A stretch of DNA of 64,000 bases from Ailurus styani. Its lineage: Eukaryota; Chordata; Mammalia; Carnivora; Ailuridae. Each line of letters opens with the position of its first letter. Within the stretch, counting starts at the first letter, position 1. The stretch lies in the NCBI GenBank assembly GCA_002007465.1, contig LNAC01000102.1, positions 1,231,703 to 1,295,702 on the forward strand. Direction: 5' to 3'. A model generated the notes under the pieces. It was given only the letters and a program-made list of their open reading frames with translations. It had not been told where the DNA came from and did not search any database. Positions 37,101-44,403 of the stretch are shown piece by piece. A program made the translations under genes and the position numbers.

Positions 37101-40100
37101 TTTTGAGAATCTACTATACATTAGGTGGTATGTACACTGTGTTCTGCCAGAGACAGAGCAGTGAGTACAACAGACAAAAAGTATGGAGTAGTTATTTCTG
37201 GAACACTTTTAAAGAAAGACAGTTGTACTTTCAGCATGTGAAATCCCTTGGGGAGCCATCTTTTGCTGATGGTAAGTAGAATATCAGTTCTGTATGCTGC
37301 TTTCTGAAATGCCTACAACAGTTTGGCTATTTTAAATTTTCTTTGCAGTCTCATTTGCTTAATTTGTACCGTCCTTGAAGAGAAAAAGATCTGAAAAATG
37401 CCAATCTCAACCCAGTTTTTCTAAATTTTCTAAAGTTCCAAATTAAAAGAAAAGATTAATGAATTTGAGAGGGCACCTGGGTGGCTCAGTCAGTTAAGCA
37501 TGTGCCTTCACCTCTGGTCATGGTCTCCGGGTCCTGGGATTGAGCCCCATGTCTGCTCAGCCTGGAGTCTCCTTCTCCTCTCCCTGACCCTCCCCGCTGC
37601 TCGTGCCCTCCCTCGCTCTCTCTGCCTCTTCTCTCTCTCAAATGAATAAATTTAAAAAATCTTTTTTTTTTTTTTTTTTTTAAAGATTTTTTATTTATTC
37701 ATTTGACACAGAGAGAGAGATTACAAGTCGGCAGAGAGGCAGGCAGAGAGAGAGGAGAGAGAAGGAAGCAGGCTCCCTGCTGAGCAGAGAGCCCAACGTG
37801 GGCCTCGATCCCAGGACCCTGGGATCATGACCTGAGCCGAAGGCAGCGGCTTTAACCCACTGAGCCACCCAGGCGCCCAAATTTAAAAAATCTTTATGAA
37901 AAAAACATTAGTGGGCTTTTTACTCTGTCTAAATCTTTAATTATTATTATGTTTATTGCTAAATATACACGTTTAGCAAATAAATAAACATAAATACCTG
38001 TTACAGGTAAAAGAAAGTCTTTCTTGTTAACTGCCTAAGATTTATCATCATTCTCCTTTCTAGCATAGTAAGAACTCAGGGAACTCCTATTTTTGTTTCT
38101 ACACAATTAGGTACATCTTTTTTTGTGTTAATGTATAAGTTTTAGTTCTGTTTATGAGGAACAAGAGTCAGACTGGAACTAGTTCTCAAATAGCTCCTCA
38201 ATGCTCCTGTTATTTATCACAAAAGTAGATTATGGGTCAGAACCTAAATTAATCTTCCTTTCTTTTTCTTACCCACAAGACCCTTAATTAGGAGAGGCCA
38301 TTTCTTTGAACAGGGTGTCTACACGTCTTTAGAAAACTTCCTCTTGAGTATTATGGTATCCAGGGCACTTGAAGTATGTCTTACTGTGCTCACCTGAAGA
38401 GGATAATGTGAGCCATACCATTATACTCTTTCAACAAAGTCAGATATCAGGAGTGAATTTTTAAAAGCCAACTTGGTTGGGTATAATAAGAACATGTATT
38501 TTTTTCATTTCCTTTGTAGCCCACCAGACGGTCTGCCAGATTGTCAGCGGTGAGTACTTTAAAACCCCCTTGTTGTCACTTCTTATGAGTCCACGTTACC
38601 CCTCTGTTCAGGACAAAGCAACAGAAGGAAGATTAAGGTGGTATTTCCCTTGAATTTTTTTTATTTCCTTTTTGGAAATTACCTGGGTCAGAATTTCTAG
38701 CAAACGTGACCAGTGTTGCCAAGCAATTCACTTGAGCAGATAGGTCAGTGAAAAGTCACAAGAAGGCCAACCCCATTACCAAGAATATAAAGCCCGGGAA
38801 GTCGTTGGATATTGCTAGATCTCCACAACAAAAGAAGCACATTAGGCCAAGTCCTACCTTCTGATTCCACATAGGAAGTGCTCAAGTGGACAAGAATTCG
38901 GAGTCTCCGTGACTCACGCTTCCATCAGAATGTGCTGAAAGCTGTCGGAATCTATGTGCTGTAGCCTCATTTCAGAACCAGGGAATCTTTGAAAAAGTAA
39001 TGATTCTACTTTGCCACTCAGACTCTCCCTCTGTGGGTGAGACCTGGGGAAAAGACAAGGGTTAAGATCATTAGGTGTGACCCAGCCTTGGCCGTGAATG
39101 TGTTCCAGCCCTTCTCGCTGTGCCGCGCTCCTTGCTGGCTCTCATGCTCCTCCTTGCTGACTTGCCAGCGTACCTATTCTCATTCTGCCGAGACAGGTGG
39201 TCAGCCTGGCTCTCTGGTGGAGAAATTTGGTTAAGATAGCTGCAGCGCATGTTGCGCACTGAGATGTAGGGAGAAAGGCATTGGCTTCTTGGCCGCCAGG
39301 AGATGCCAGCTACTTTGGCCTTGAGGGAAGCATGGATCTCATCCTCAGCCAACACCTGTGCCTGGCACAGACTAGGGAATCGATGCAGAAATGTTTATTA
39401 GGACACTGACAAGTTCAGAAGTATAGTTGAGTTTGGGTTGGGTGAGGCAGTGTTTCACGTGAATCCCAACCTGAGGAAGTGATATCAGAGCCGCCAGAAA
39501 GATTAAGAGGCAGGACGTGTGTGTACACAGTGAAACTGGATTCTGCGGAAGCCCCCTCAAGATGGTGTGCTCTGTCCAGTATTAACTTTCACCATGGTTC
39601 AGTAGTTCTATTTTAACTTTTGTTAGGCTTAACCTGAGATTATACAATAAGCCGCTGTAGTCTGTGGATTTCTAGCCATCAAGGGAGTAGACCTCATAAA
39701 TCAAATAAAGACCAAAATTTAAAACCAGGCTTCTCCTGAGCACCGTGAACGAGCAGTATAAGCACTTTCCACTGAGATAATTGCCGGTGCTGCTGACACA
39801 GAGCCTCCTCAGTGGCCAGTGGGACTACTGACTGCAGAACCTCCTCCTTTGCTGTCCCGTGAACACACTTGAATGCTGAATGGGGGAGAGGTCTCTCTTT
39901 CAGAAAATATAAAAGAAAATTATTTGCTGTAAATTGTGAGAATACATGTTAATAAAATACATCAAAGCCTAAAATATCACAATTTTTTAAATCCTGAAAA
40001 TGTAGGAGCTCTGCAAGCTGCTGTATTTGGGGAACAGACTACAGATTTAGGGTGGTAAGATTAATAACACTTTTTACTTCTCAAGCCCAGTTTTCTTTTT

Positions 40101-43100
40101 TTTATTTGAAAACTTATGTCTAACAGCCAATCTTCTGGAATTGCACTGTCTACGATTTTCCTTTATGCCTTTGATGAACAGGGCCAGATTCAGTATGAAC
40201 CTGAACCACCTAGAGACATTGGAGAGGAATCTTTTGCCAGAGGGGGAGACCCTGCACAGTGTTTTCTGCTTAAAAACCTTTCTCCTCGGTGCTCCTAGAG
40301 AAGTACACTTATTTTTTTCTAGCTTGATGAGAGAAATATTTGCCCTAAAATAGCTATAGAAAACCAGAGGCTTAAACCCGTTATCTTTCCCCGTGTCCCC
40401 ACATGCACCCTGGTCTAGGAGCCTTGGGAAAGCAGGAGAGGGCTGAACTCCCCTATAGAGGGGACCTTGGCCACAGGACAGGCACTGTTCATGGCAATGG
40501 GAAAGAGAACTACCTGAATCAAAAGAAAAATAGTCACTTTGTGGACTCTTTGGCTAAGTTTTAGAAAAATCTTAAACTTTGGAAGCTAACAGTGGACATT
40601 TTATTATTATAATCATGTTCTTAATAAGGAGCTCCAGGGGCAAGTGCCCAGTGTCTGGATGGGCGAGAGATACTTCTCTTACCTTGAGCTGGCATTGGAG
40701 AGGATGAAAATAGGAAGAAGCTTGGCTATAAAACTTGAAATCAACATCAGAGGTGGAAGGATGTGGAAATGATTTTGAAATACTTCACAGGCAGCAGTCT
40801 TCATTACCGGATGGGCTTTGCCTGCGATTGTGCTGTGATTTCTAGACTGTTGGGAAGGCCAGTATGACCGAATTCATTGAGTCATTTGGCCAAGGGTCTG
40901 AGTCATTCCTCTTGCTGCTGTGCTGTGATCAAAGGAAGTACAGAGACATCAGAGATGGAAGCTTAAACCTGTTCCTGGAGAGCTACTCTGGACTGGGGAA
41001 TAATGAGTCGGCTTTTAAATCTCACCTGCTGTTCACTTGAGAACCCAGGTTGAAAATAGTTATGAAATGCACAGATCTTTATGCTGTTACCTGATGCTGA
41101 AAATAGAACGAAATATTTTTAAGTGAACAGAATCATAGTCAAAATGGACTGTTGCCTTTGCAGTCTTGCTGCGTTCCTTTTGGTCCTGAGGGTTGTGTTT
41201 CTCAGTATTTGTATAATTTAATTTATCTTTGCAGAAACCTGCTCCACCCAAACCTGAACCTAAACCAAGAAAAACACCCGCTAAGGTAAGAAGTGCTCCC
41301 TCCCCCACGCCGACCTTTTAAACAATGAGTGAATTATAATTCCATATCTAAAAATCATCCAAGGAGAGATCACATTTACTGATTCAGGCTCAACGTGCGA
41401 CTAGAAAAGTGTCACCATTGTTAACAGTCTTTCTCAAAAGTCATAGAGCCCAGTTTTATGCTTTACCAGGAATGTTTCTCATTTGGTCAATAAAGGCAAA
41501 GGAAGTCAGAGCATTGCTCTGAGAAGCCTCATGTCCAAGAGGGATTTGGTAGCAGCATGCAGTTCACGTGGTGGCTTGGAAGGCATGATGCTGGGCCCTG
41601 GCCACCCAGCTGCCGGCAGCTCCAAGGGCTGGGGGAGGGGTTCTGACTTCCTGTAACTGGTCTTAAGCTAGGCTGATGACTCATCGTACAATAATTAATA
41701 CTGGCAAATAATTAACATCCGCAAACATTTATGTGGCTCTTCTACTATGCCAGACCCTGTTCTAATTGCTTTTCTTATGAAGCCTTCACATCAGTCCTAC
41801 TGAGGTAGGTACACTGCAAATGAGGAGACAAACCCAGAATTATTAAGAAACTTATCCCAAAGAGCTTTTCTGTGCTCTGCCCTTCAGAGCACTGTTGTGA
41901 GTTGTTTGAAACTACATGTATTGGGGATCGGGATGGGGGGAACCTGGGTGGCTGAGTTGGTTAAGCATCTGCCTTCGGCTCAGGTCATGATCCCGGGGTC
42001 CTGGGATGGAGCCCCACGTCGGGCTTGCCTGCTCAGTGGGGAGCCTGCTTCTCCCTCTGCCCCTCACCCTGCTTGTGCACTCTCTCTGTCTTTCTCTTGC
42101 ACGTGTGCACTCTCTCAAATAAATAAACAAACAAATAAATAAAATCTTTAGAAAGACAAAGAAACTACATGTATATGTGGCATTGAGTAGATGATTCTGA
42201 AGCAGAACTCGCTTCTGTGGCTTCATCTTAAAATCAGGAACTTTTCTTCATGTGGGGCTTCATTTTCAAGCATTTTCTCAGGCTTCTCATCCCTCAAGCC
42301 CCACGTCCACACATGAGGTGTTTCTCTTGCTGGCTTCTTCCCCAGCTTCTGGCTCATCCATTGGTTCCCACTGCTACTGCTCTCGACAGGCAGAACCACT
42401 TCTCTGTAGCGAGAGAGGAAGCCCACTGAACAAATGCATGAGGAGAAGCCTCATTCTTTCCCCAGAATAGAAAGTCAGTGGATCATCTAAGCCGTCTGTT
42501 AACATTCTCATAGAGCCTCAGTGTGACTCACTTGAAGCCCTGCAGACTTGGCTTCCTCTCTCCCCCTTCTCCCCCCGCCCCCCAAAGTCACTGTGTTGGC
42601 CATGGTTTCGCTCCACCTTGTGTTTCGGCCAGGCTGACAGATTTTCCCTGACCTCACACCCTATCTAACACGCTTTGTTTCCCTGTGCTCTGACCCTGTT
42701 AGAAAGAACCGGGAACAAAGATTAACAAAGGTGCTAAAGGGAAGAAGGAGGAAAAGCAAGAAGCTGGAAAGGAAGGTACTGCACCATCTGAAAATGGTGA
42801 AACTAAAGCTGAAGAGGTACTTGCTATGAATACCTCCCGCTGATTGACTCAGTGTCTTAAACAGAAATTGCTCAATGCTTCAGCCGGTGATAGCACGTTC
42901 ATAATGTCTCTTCTTTATTGCCCGTAATGTTATTGCAGATCCACATCTCTCGCTCAACTGTTAATGTCTCAACCTCCAGAGGTACCCCACCCAGCACACT
43001 GTCAGTAAAGGGGCAGATTGAAACAGTGAGAGTTAAGGGTACAGTAGAAAATTCTGCATGTTTGCAGTGACTAGACGCAGATAGTAGTGTGGTGTTTTTT

Positions 43101-43410
43101 GTTTTTTTTTTTTATCATGAACAGTGGGAACTTGCAGGTAAAGCTTCTATGGCCGTTTGAAAAGCAGAGAGCAATAAATGCGGCAGAGTGTTTGCGTACT
43201 GTATTCCTGCCATGTCTGTTTTACACCCAGAGTTGAACTAGGTTTTGCAATAGAGCTGCTAAAAAACAGATGTTCAAAGCGTGTGTGTTGGCTGGGTAGA
43301 CTTTTCTTTGGCTTCTAGTAGCTTTAATAGTAACTGTCTCTCTCTTTTTTTTTCCCCTTTCTTTTTCACAGGCACAGAAAACTGAGTCTGTAGATAACAA
43401 GGGAGAATGA
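12635..43410 (+). CDS. HMGN3: HMGN3, high mobility group nucleosome-binding domain-containing protein 3 (six exons)
   Basis: HMGN3 is a small, basic, intrinsically disordered nuclear protein. It binds the nucleosome core between the DNA and the H2A/H2B acidic patch, opposes linker histone compaction and modulates transcription. The coding sequence is join(12635-12649, 31331-31381, 38520-38549, 41235-41285, 42703-42816, 43372-43410): 99 codons plus TGA, the length of the known HMGN3a isoform. It begins MPKRK, carries the HMGN signature RRSARLSA at residues 25-32 within the nucleosome-binding domain (about residues 19-46), has a Pro/Lys-rich segment and then an acidic C-terminal regulatory tail. 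The start has A at -3. Every intron is GT-AG and every junction falls between codons. From memory, differences from human include Pro for Ser in the RKTxAK segment, TKINK for AKISR in exon 5, and Lys for Glu near the C terminus. These changes look conservative. A second isoform is described under exon 5. Confidence 0.97.
13895..14090 (+). repeat. MIR element
   Basis: It keeps the MIR order: 'catactgtgtgcttcataat', 'gtgttatttcatttacccct', 'cagtacaccttgagaggtgt', then a degraded 'gaactggggtttaaag' part. Confidence 0.6.
14957..15166 (+). repeat. CAN SINE, sense, young copy
   Basis: It is nearly intact. It has a pol III A-box-like 'tggctcagtggg' and a B-box-like 'gggatcgaggcc' in the tRNA-derived head, then a CT-rich region, the tail 'aaataaataaataaaatctt' and an A-run. 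A perfect 14-bp target duplication (aagaagagttattt) flanks it at about 14943-14956 and 15167-15180, so insertion is recent on an evolutionary scale. Confidence 0.97.
15340..15377. repeat. (TG)n microsatellite
   Basis: This is an uninterrupted dinucleotide run of about 18 units in intron 1. It is likely to vary in length between individuals. Confidence 0.95.
16448..16653 (-). repeat. CAN SINE, antisense
   Basis: It runs from poly-T and 'tttatttatttatttcacag' to the head 'gagccacccaggcgccc'. The perfect duplication caaaaacccattgtt occurs at 16433-16447 and 16654-16668. Confidence 0.96.
17000..18563 (-). mobile_element. L1M-type element, antisense, about 1.5 kb of 3' half
   Basis: The left end matches an L1 3'UTR in reverse ('tatagagttgtataatatta', 'ccaggcaaccactaatctac'). 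The middle reads 'aatggatggacatttggatg'. The right end matches ORF2 in reverse. Translating the minus strand at 18273-18563 gives the L1 reverse-transcriptase C-terminal pattern, including LILKFIWK and [10 protein letters not shown]. The rest of ORF2 is absent and the frame is disrupted elsewhere. It is an old, inactive copy. Confidence 0.9.
18650..18835 (+). repeat. L2 3'-end fragment
   Basis: 'aataaatatttatggagcat', 'cacctttatgcaaagtacca' and later 'ggatcttttagtctgataga' follow the L2 order: a stretch about lists of larger tables, then a block reading as supply and shipment of items. Confidence 0.5.
19380..19630 (+). repeat. MIR element
   Basis: 'actagctgtatgatttaggg', 'gttgcttaacttcttccaaa', 'ctctaaaacagggaaacaaa', 'gggggaattaaatgagatcg' and 'agtctagcacctggcgtgtg' reproduce nearly the full MIR consensus order. 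Confidence 0.85.
20690..20935 (+). repeat. MIR-family element (MIRb/MIR3-like)
   Basis: 'ctcaggcactgttctgagcg', 'ctttgcattaatgaagggaa', 'catcttacagaaggcccc' and 'caggctccagagcctgtgtt' match the MIR variant that carries the 'caggcactgttctaagcgc' segment. A further small MIR 3' piece may follow at about 20975-21065. Confidence 0.7.
22365..22560 (+). repeat. MIR element
   Basis: 'actccaccactctttaccag', 'tcacctgacctctttgaatt' and 'cttcatctgtaaaatgggaa' are the central MIR words. Confidence 0.8.
22895..23105 (+). repeat. MIR element
   Basis: 'tacctgggtctgaattccag', 'gtaaccttgagcaagttact', 'taacctctctggtctcaatt' and 'gtgaggattaaaacg' appear in MIR order. It ends at the polypyrimidine tract. Confidence 0.85.
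23111..23187. repeat. 77-nt pure polypyrimidine tract (CTT/CCT)n
   Basis: There is no purine on the + strand across the whole run. It is followed immediately by 'agg', so in the direction of HMGN3 transcription it has the form of a 3' splice site. It is also a triplex-capable mirror-like sequence. Confidence 0.9.
25495..25885 (-). mobile_element. L1ME/HAL1-like 3' end, antisense
   Basis: 'gaggtaaccattatcatgga', 'gtgtatccttccagtccatg' and 'tgaaatcatatatatatacg' fit the reverse complement of the old L1ME/HAL1 3' end. It is strongly diverged and the family call is tentative. Confidence 0.5.
26225..26690. mobile_element. Non-autonomous hAT DNA transposon (MER1-group type)
   Basis: The left terminus is TTATGCTGTCC and the right terminus is the inverse of CAGTGCTGTCC, a hAT-like terminal inverted repeat. 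An 8-bp target duplication flanks it: gtctagaa at 26217-26224 and gtctagga at 26691-26698. Inside are 'tggtaaccactagctacatg' and 'atgtggctattagaattaca', typical of a common mammalian fossil. It has no transposase frame. Confidence 0.8.
26830..27480 (-). mobile_element. Possible old L1 fragment, antisense
   Basis: 'tggtgagaagtaattctttg', 'gaataagcttttaatctgga' and 'tctgttagatgtatgtggag' resemble antisense text from old L1 3' regions, but I cannot place them with confidence. 27481-27920 contains nothing I can name. Confidence 0.3.
27943..28160 (-). repeat. CAN SINE, antisense, with expanded (AG)n
   Basis: It is a typical antisense copy. The dinucleotide part after 'tttgacag' has grown to a pure AG run at about 27972-28010. 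The target duplication is 'ttccctctttgtcttt' at 27927-27942 and 'ttccccctttgtcttt' at 28161-28176. Confidence 0.96.
28480..28700 (+). repeat. MIR-like fragment
   Basis: 'catctgtcattcacagatga', 'agaaactgaaccactgataa', 'agatcacagcaactcctagg' and 'agagccaacattcaagacca' follow the MIR 3' half order. Confidence 0.6.
29432..29616 (+). repeat. CAN SINE, sense, older copy
   Basis: The head 'gcacctgcatgttgcagtcg' is diverged. The middle 'cgggctccccactcagcggg' and the tail 'tctctcaaataaatctgaa' are clear. The tail has been replaced or extended by a long polypurine tract. I could not find the right-hand target duplication. Confidence 0.88.
29617..29826. repeat. Polypurine (GAAA/GGAA)n tract, about 210 bp
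   Basis: It is almost pure purine on the + strand, with only a few isolated pyrimidines, growing out of the SINE tail. The lysine/glutamate-rich open frames across it (29318-29875) are by-products of the repeat and are not genes. Confidence 0.93.
29980..30425 (-). mobile_element. L1ME/HAL1-like 3' end, antisense
   Basis: 'atgtggacatcctatatatt', 'attgcattaataattacata', 'tccagttactccatattaga', 'ctggaattactgaatcatta' and 'cagattgccagttttttctt' match the order of the old antisense L1 3' end that also occurs at 45610-46140. Confidence 0.6.
31150..31176. repeat. (GT)n microsatellite
   Basis: This is an uninterrupted dinucleotide run about 150 bp before HMGN3 exon 2. Confidence 0.93.
31331..31381 (+). 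CDS. HMGN3: HMGN3 coding exon 2
   Basis: Seventeen codons encode [17 protein letters not shown]. The acceptor is 'tttctttctag' after a T-rich run. The donor is gtaagt directly after the last GAG. The segment leads into the nucleosome-binding domain. Both edges fall between codons. Confidence 0.97.
32316..32519 (+). repeat. CAN SINE, sense
   Basis: It is full length, with head 'ggggcacctgggtagctcag', B-box-like 'gggatcgagcccc', a CT run and the tail 'aaataaataaataaaatctt'. The duplication aaaagcaaaaca lies at 32304-32315 and 32520-32531. Confidence 0.96.
32999..33210 (-). repeat. CAN SINE, antisense, young copy
   Basis: It is nearly consensus from poly-T to the head 'gagccacccaggcgccc'. The perfect 16-bp duplication tatattttatatttta lies at 32983-32998 and 33211-33226. 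Confidence 0.97.
33715..33850 (+). repeat. L2 3'-region fragment
   Basis: 'taataagcactgttctaggc', 'tctgcagatcccacagtgaa' and 'tacagcttccattttagtgg' are the L2 words around 'cactgttctaggcactggggatacagc'. A degraded MIR-like piece may precede it from 33640. Confidence 0.65.
34265..34752. mobile_element. Non-autonomous Tc1/mariner (Tigger-like) DNA transposon
   Basis: The element is bounded by TA dinucleotides at 34263-34264 and 34753-34754, the expected mariner target duplication. Its ends are imperfect inverted repeats (left 'cacatggtccctgacttg', right inverse 'gagatcttcctcaacttc'). The interior, including 'gagccacagctcccagtcag' and 'taaacaaccgatacatgtac', matches a common mammalian MITE I know but cannot name with certainty. 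It has no transposase. Confidence 0.75.
36055..36175 (+). repeat. L2 fragment
   Basis: 'catttattgagggcccccgc' and 'taggcactggagctacagaa' match the L2 'tattgagcacctactatgtgccaggcact' order with moderate divergence. Confidence 0.5.
37471..37662 (+). repeat. CAN SINE, sense, left arm of inverted pair
   Basis: It has head 'gggcacctgggtggctcagt' and a CT-rich body. Its A-rich tail, 'aataaatttaaaaaatctt', is interrupted by the following antisense SINE. The tail resumes at 37879 as the target duplication. Confidence 0.95.
37663..37878 (-). repeat. CAN SINE, antisense, right arm of inverted pair
   Basis: It inserted into the tail of the sense SINE. The duplication aaatttaaaaaatct flanks it at 37648-37662 and 37879-37893. 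It is close to consensus, so it is the younger of the two. The pair makes an inverted repeat of about 190-bp arms with almost no loop in the HMGN3 pre-mRNA. Confidence 0.97.
38520..38549 (+). CDS. HMGN3: HMGN3 coding exon 3 (30-nt exon with nucleosome-binding core)
   Basis: Ten codons encode [18 protein letters not shown] is the invariant HMGN motif. In HMGN2, arginine and leucine side chains of this motif anchor the protein to the H2A/H2B acidic patch (known from the family). The acceptor is 'cctttgtag' and the donor gtgagt. It is very short, yet both splice sites are strong and in phase. Confidence 0.97.
38550..41234 (+). other. HMGN3: HMGN3 intron 3 (about 2.7 kb)
   Basis: It has donor gtgagt and acceptor 'tttgcag'. 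I recognise no SINE, L1 or simple repeat in it, which is unusual next to the repeat-rich introns 1 and 2. No extra exon is evident. Confidence 0.85.
41235..41285 (+). CDS. HMGN3: HMGN3 coding exon 4
   Basis: Seventeen codons encode [17 protein letters not shown], the proline- and lysine-rich second half of the nucleosome-binding domain. The acceptor is 'tttgcag' and the donor gtaaga. The Pro in the RKTPAK part is Ser in human as I recall it. Confidence 0.97.
41695..41860 (+). repeat. MIR-family fragment
   Basis: 'tatgccagaccctgttctaa', 'ttgcttttcttatgaagcct', 'ctactgaggtaggtacactg' and 'aaatgaggagacaaaccc' follow the MIR variant with the 'ccaggcactgttctaagc' segment. Confidence 0.7.
41923..42160 (+). 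repeat. CAN SINE, sense
   Basis: It has a clear head, B-box region 'gggatggagccccacg', CT-rich body and the tail 'aaataaataaaatctttaga'. The duplication gaaactacatgtat lies at 41909-41922 and 42161-42174. Confidence 0.95.
42703..42816 (+). CDS. HMGN3: HMGN3 coding exon 5, with internal alternative donor
   Basis: Thirty-eight codons run from [10 protein letters not shown] to NGETKAEE and contain the rest of the basic region and the start of the acidic regulatory domain. The acceptor is 'tgaccctgttag' and the full donor is gtactt at 42817. A second donor, gtactg, lies inside the exon at 42776. Using it gives a 73-nt exon. Joined to exon 6 this reads E-G-T-E-N-stop, a 77-residue protein that matches the known HMGN3b isoform lacking the C-terminal regulatory domain. 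Neither donor has the consensus G at +5, so both are relatively weak and similar. Confidence 0.96.
42817..43371 (+). other. HMGN3: HMGN3 intron 5 (about 555 bp)
   Basis: It has donor gtactt and a strong acceptor with a long T/C tract before 'cacag'. I see no recognisable repeat in it. Confidence 0.92.
43372..43410 (+). CDS. HMGN3: HMGN3 coding exon 6 (C terminus and stop)
   Basis: Twelve codons encode [12 protein letters not shown], followed by TGA at 43408-43410. Together with exon 5 this is the acidic C-terminal domain of HMGN3a. In the HMGN3b splice form the exon is read in another frame and stops within its first 13 nt (TGA at 43382-43384). The acceptor is followed by a second AG six bases on, so a two-codon shorter variant is possible but unsupported. 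Confidence 0.97.
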   Translation, partial: AQKTESVDNKGE

Positions 43411-43598
43411 ATTGTCGTGAAAAATTGGGGTTGATTTTATGTACCTCTCGGGGCAACTTTTAAAAGCTATTTTTACCGAGTATTTTGTAAATGCTAATTT
43501 TTTAGGATTCTGCTAGTTGGCATACAAAAATATATAAGGATGGACATTTTATCTTCTCATGGTCGTGCTTTTTGGAAATTTCCATCATCCTCAAGTGA

Positions 43599-43604
43599 AA
43601 TAAA
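43599..43604 (+). terminator. HMGN3: Proximal poly(A) signal AATAAA
   Basis: AATAAA lies about 190 nt after the stop codon. If used, it gives a short 3'UTR. Downstream is the U/G-rich 'tttgatattggaagctgtgt'. Confidence 0.5.
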
Positions 43605-43828
43605 TATCAGTTTGATATTGGAAGCTGTGTGTAAGATTGATTCAGCATTCCATGCACTTGCTTTAAAAATCAAGTCCTGTGCAAACTGTGGTGTTTTTAC
43701 TGTGCGTATTTAAATTTTTCACGCAGTTTTTCTAGAGCAATAATCAGTGGTGCTTTTGTACCTAGGTTTTATGTGGTTTTAATGAAACGTGGATAGTTGT
43801 GGCCACCTGCTGACTATTTGTGGTTTAA

Positions 43829-43834
43829 AATAAA
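43829..43834 (+). terminator. HMGN3: Main poly(A) signal AATAAA
   Basis: AATAAA within 'tttaaaataaaaggtt' lies about 420 nt after the stop codon, with cleavage expected near 43850. The downstream 'cttagtagtgtctttac' is a plausible U/G-rich element. Other AATAAA words at 44014 and 44098 could extend some transcripts. Confidence 0.75.
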
Positions 43835-44212
43835 AGGTTTTCTTGCCTGCAAAGTACCTGCCTCTTAGTAGTGTCTTTACTAAACTTGGGCAGGGTTTCA
43901 TTTTGCTGTTGCAGAAGACATGAAATACTTACTGTTTGTGCCATTATGGTATCTCTAAAAAGTCAAACAGGATGATTTCTTCATTGCTGGGCCTTTAAAA
44001 ATGTTATTATTTTAATAAAACCATCTATGAGTGCTAGCGTGGAAGGATTACATCTAAAATACTTGATGCCAGAAGTGGTCAGCAACGATCACCATATAAT
44101 AAACTTAATAAAACACTAATAAAAGGTCTTTATAAAGAGAATAGAGTTCTCTTAAACCAGAGCTAGTGAAAAACCATAAACTAGGGCTGATCCTTGAAAA
44201 TCTGTCACTTTT

Positions 44213-44403
44213 GGGGCGCCTGGGTGGCTCAGTCGTTAGTGTCTGCCTTTGGCTCAGGGCATGAACCCAGGGTCCGGGTATCGAGCTCTGCATCGGGCTC
44301 CCTGCTCAGTGGGAAGCTTGCTTCTCCCTCTCCCTCTGCTGCTCCCCCTGCTTGTGTGCTCTCTTGCTATCTATCTGTCTGTCTCTCTCAAAATTAAAAA
44401 AAA
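44213..44403 (+). repeat. CAN SINE, sense
   Basis: It has head 'ggggcgcctgggtggctcag', CT-rich body and short A-rich tail. The duplication gaaaatctgtcacttt lies at 44196-44211 and 44404-44419. Confidence 0.96.

Larger units (their letters stand above)
31382..38519 (+). other. HMGN3: HMGN3 intron 2 (about 7.1 kb)
   Basis: It has donor gtaagt and acceptor 'cctttgtag'. It contains CAN SINEs at 32316, 32999, 37471 and 37663, an L2 piece, a Tigger-like element at 34265 and small MIR/L2 scraps near 33900, 36055 and 37080. The remaining stretches (31382-32300, 34760-36050, 36180-37080, 37900-38519) show nothing I recognise. Confidence 0.9.
41286..42702 (+). other. HMGN3: HMGN3 intron 4 (about 1.4 kb)
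   Basis: It has donor gtaaga and acceptor 'tgaccctgttag'. It contains a MIR piece at 41695-41860 and a CAN SINE at 41923-42160. The remainder is unique-looking. Confidence 0.88.
43411..43855 (+). other. HMGN3: HMGN3 3'UTR
   Basis: The UTR follows the TGA directly in the same exon. It is A+T-rich and free of recognisable transposons. The last plausible cleavage point is about 20 nt after the second AATAAA. The exact end is an estimate. Confidence 0.8.

Noticed and set aside
43372..43377. Alternative acceptor six bases into HMGN3 exon 6
   Set aside because: The second AG exists, but the first AG sits directly after the pyrimidine tract and matches the known protein, so I do not claim a variant.
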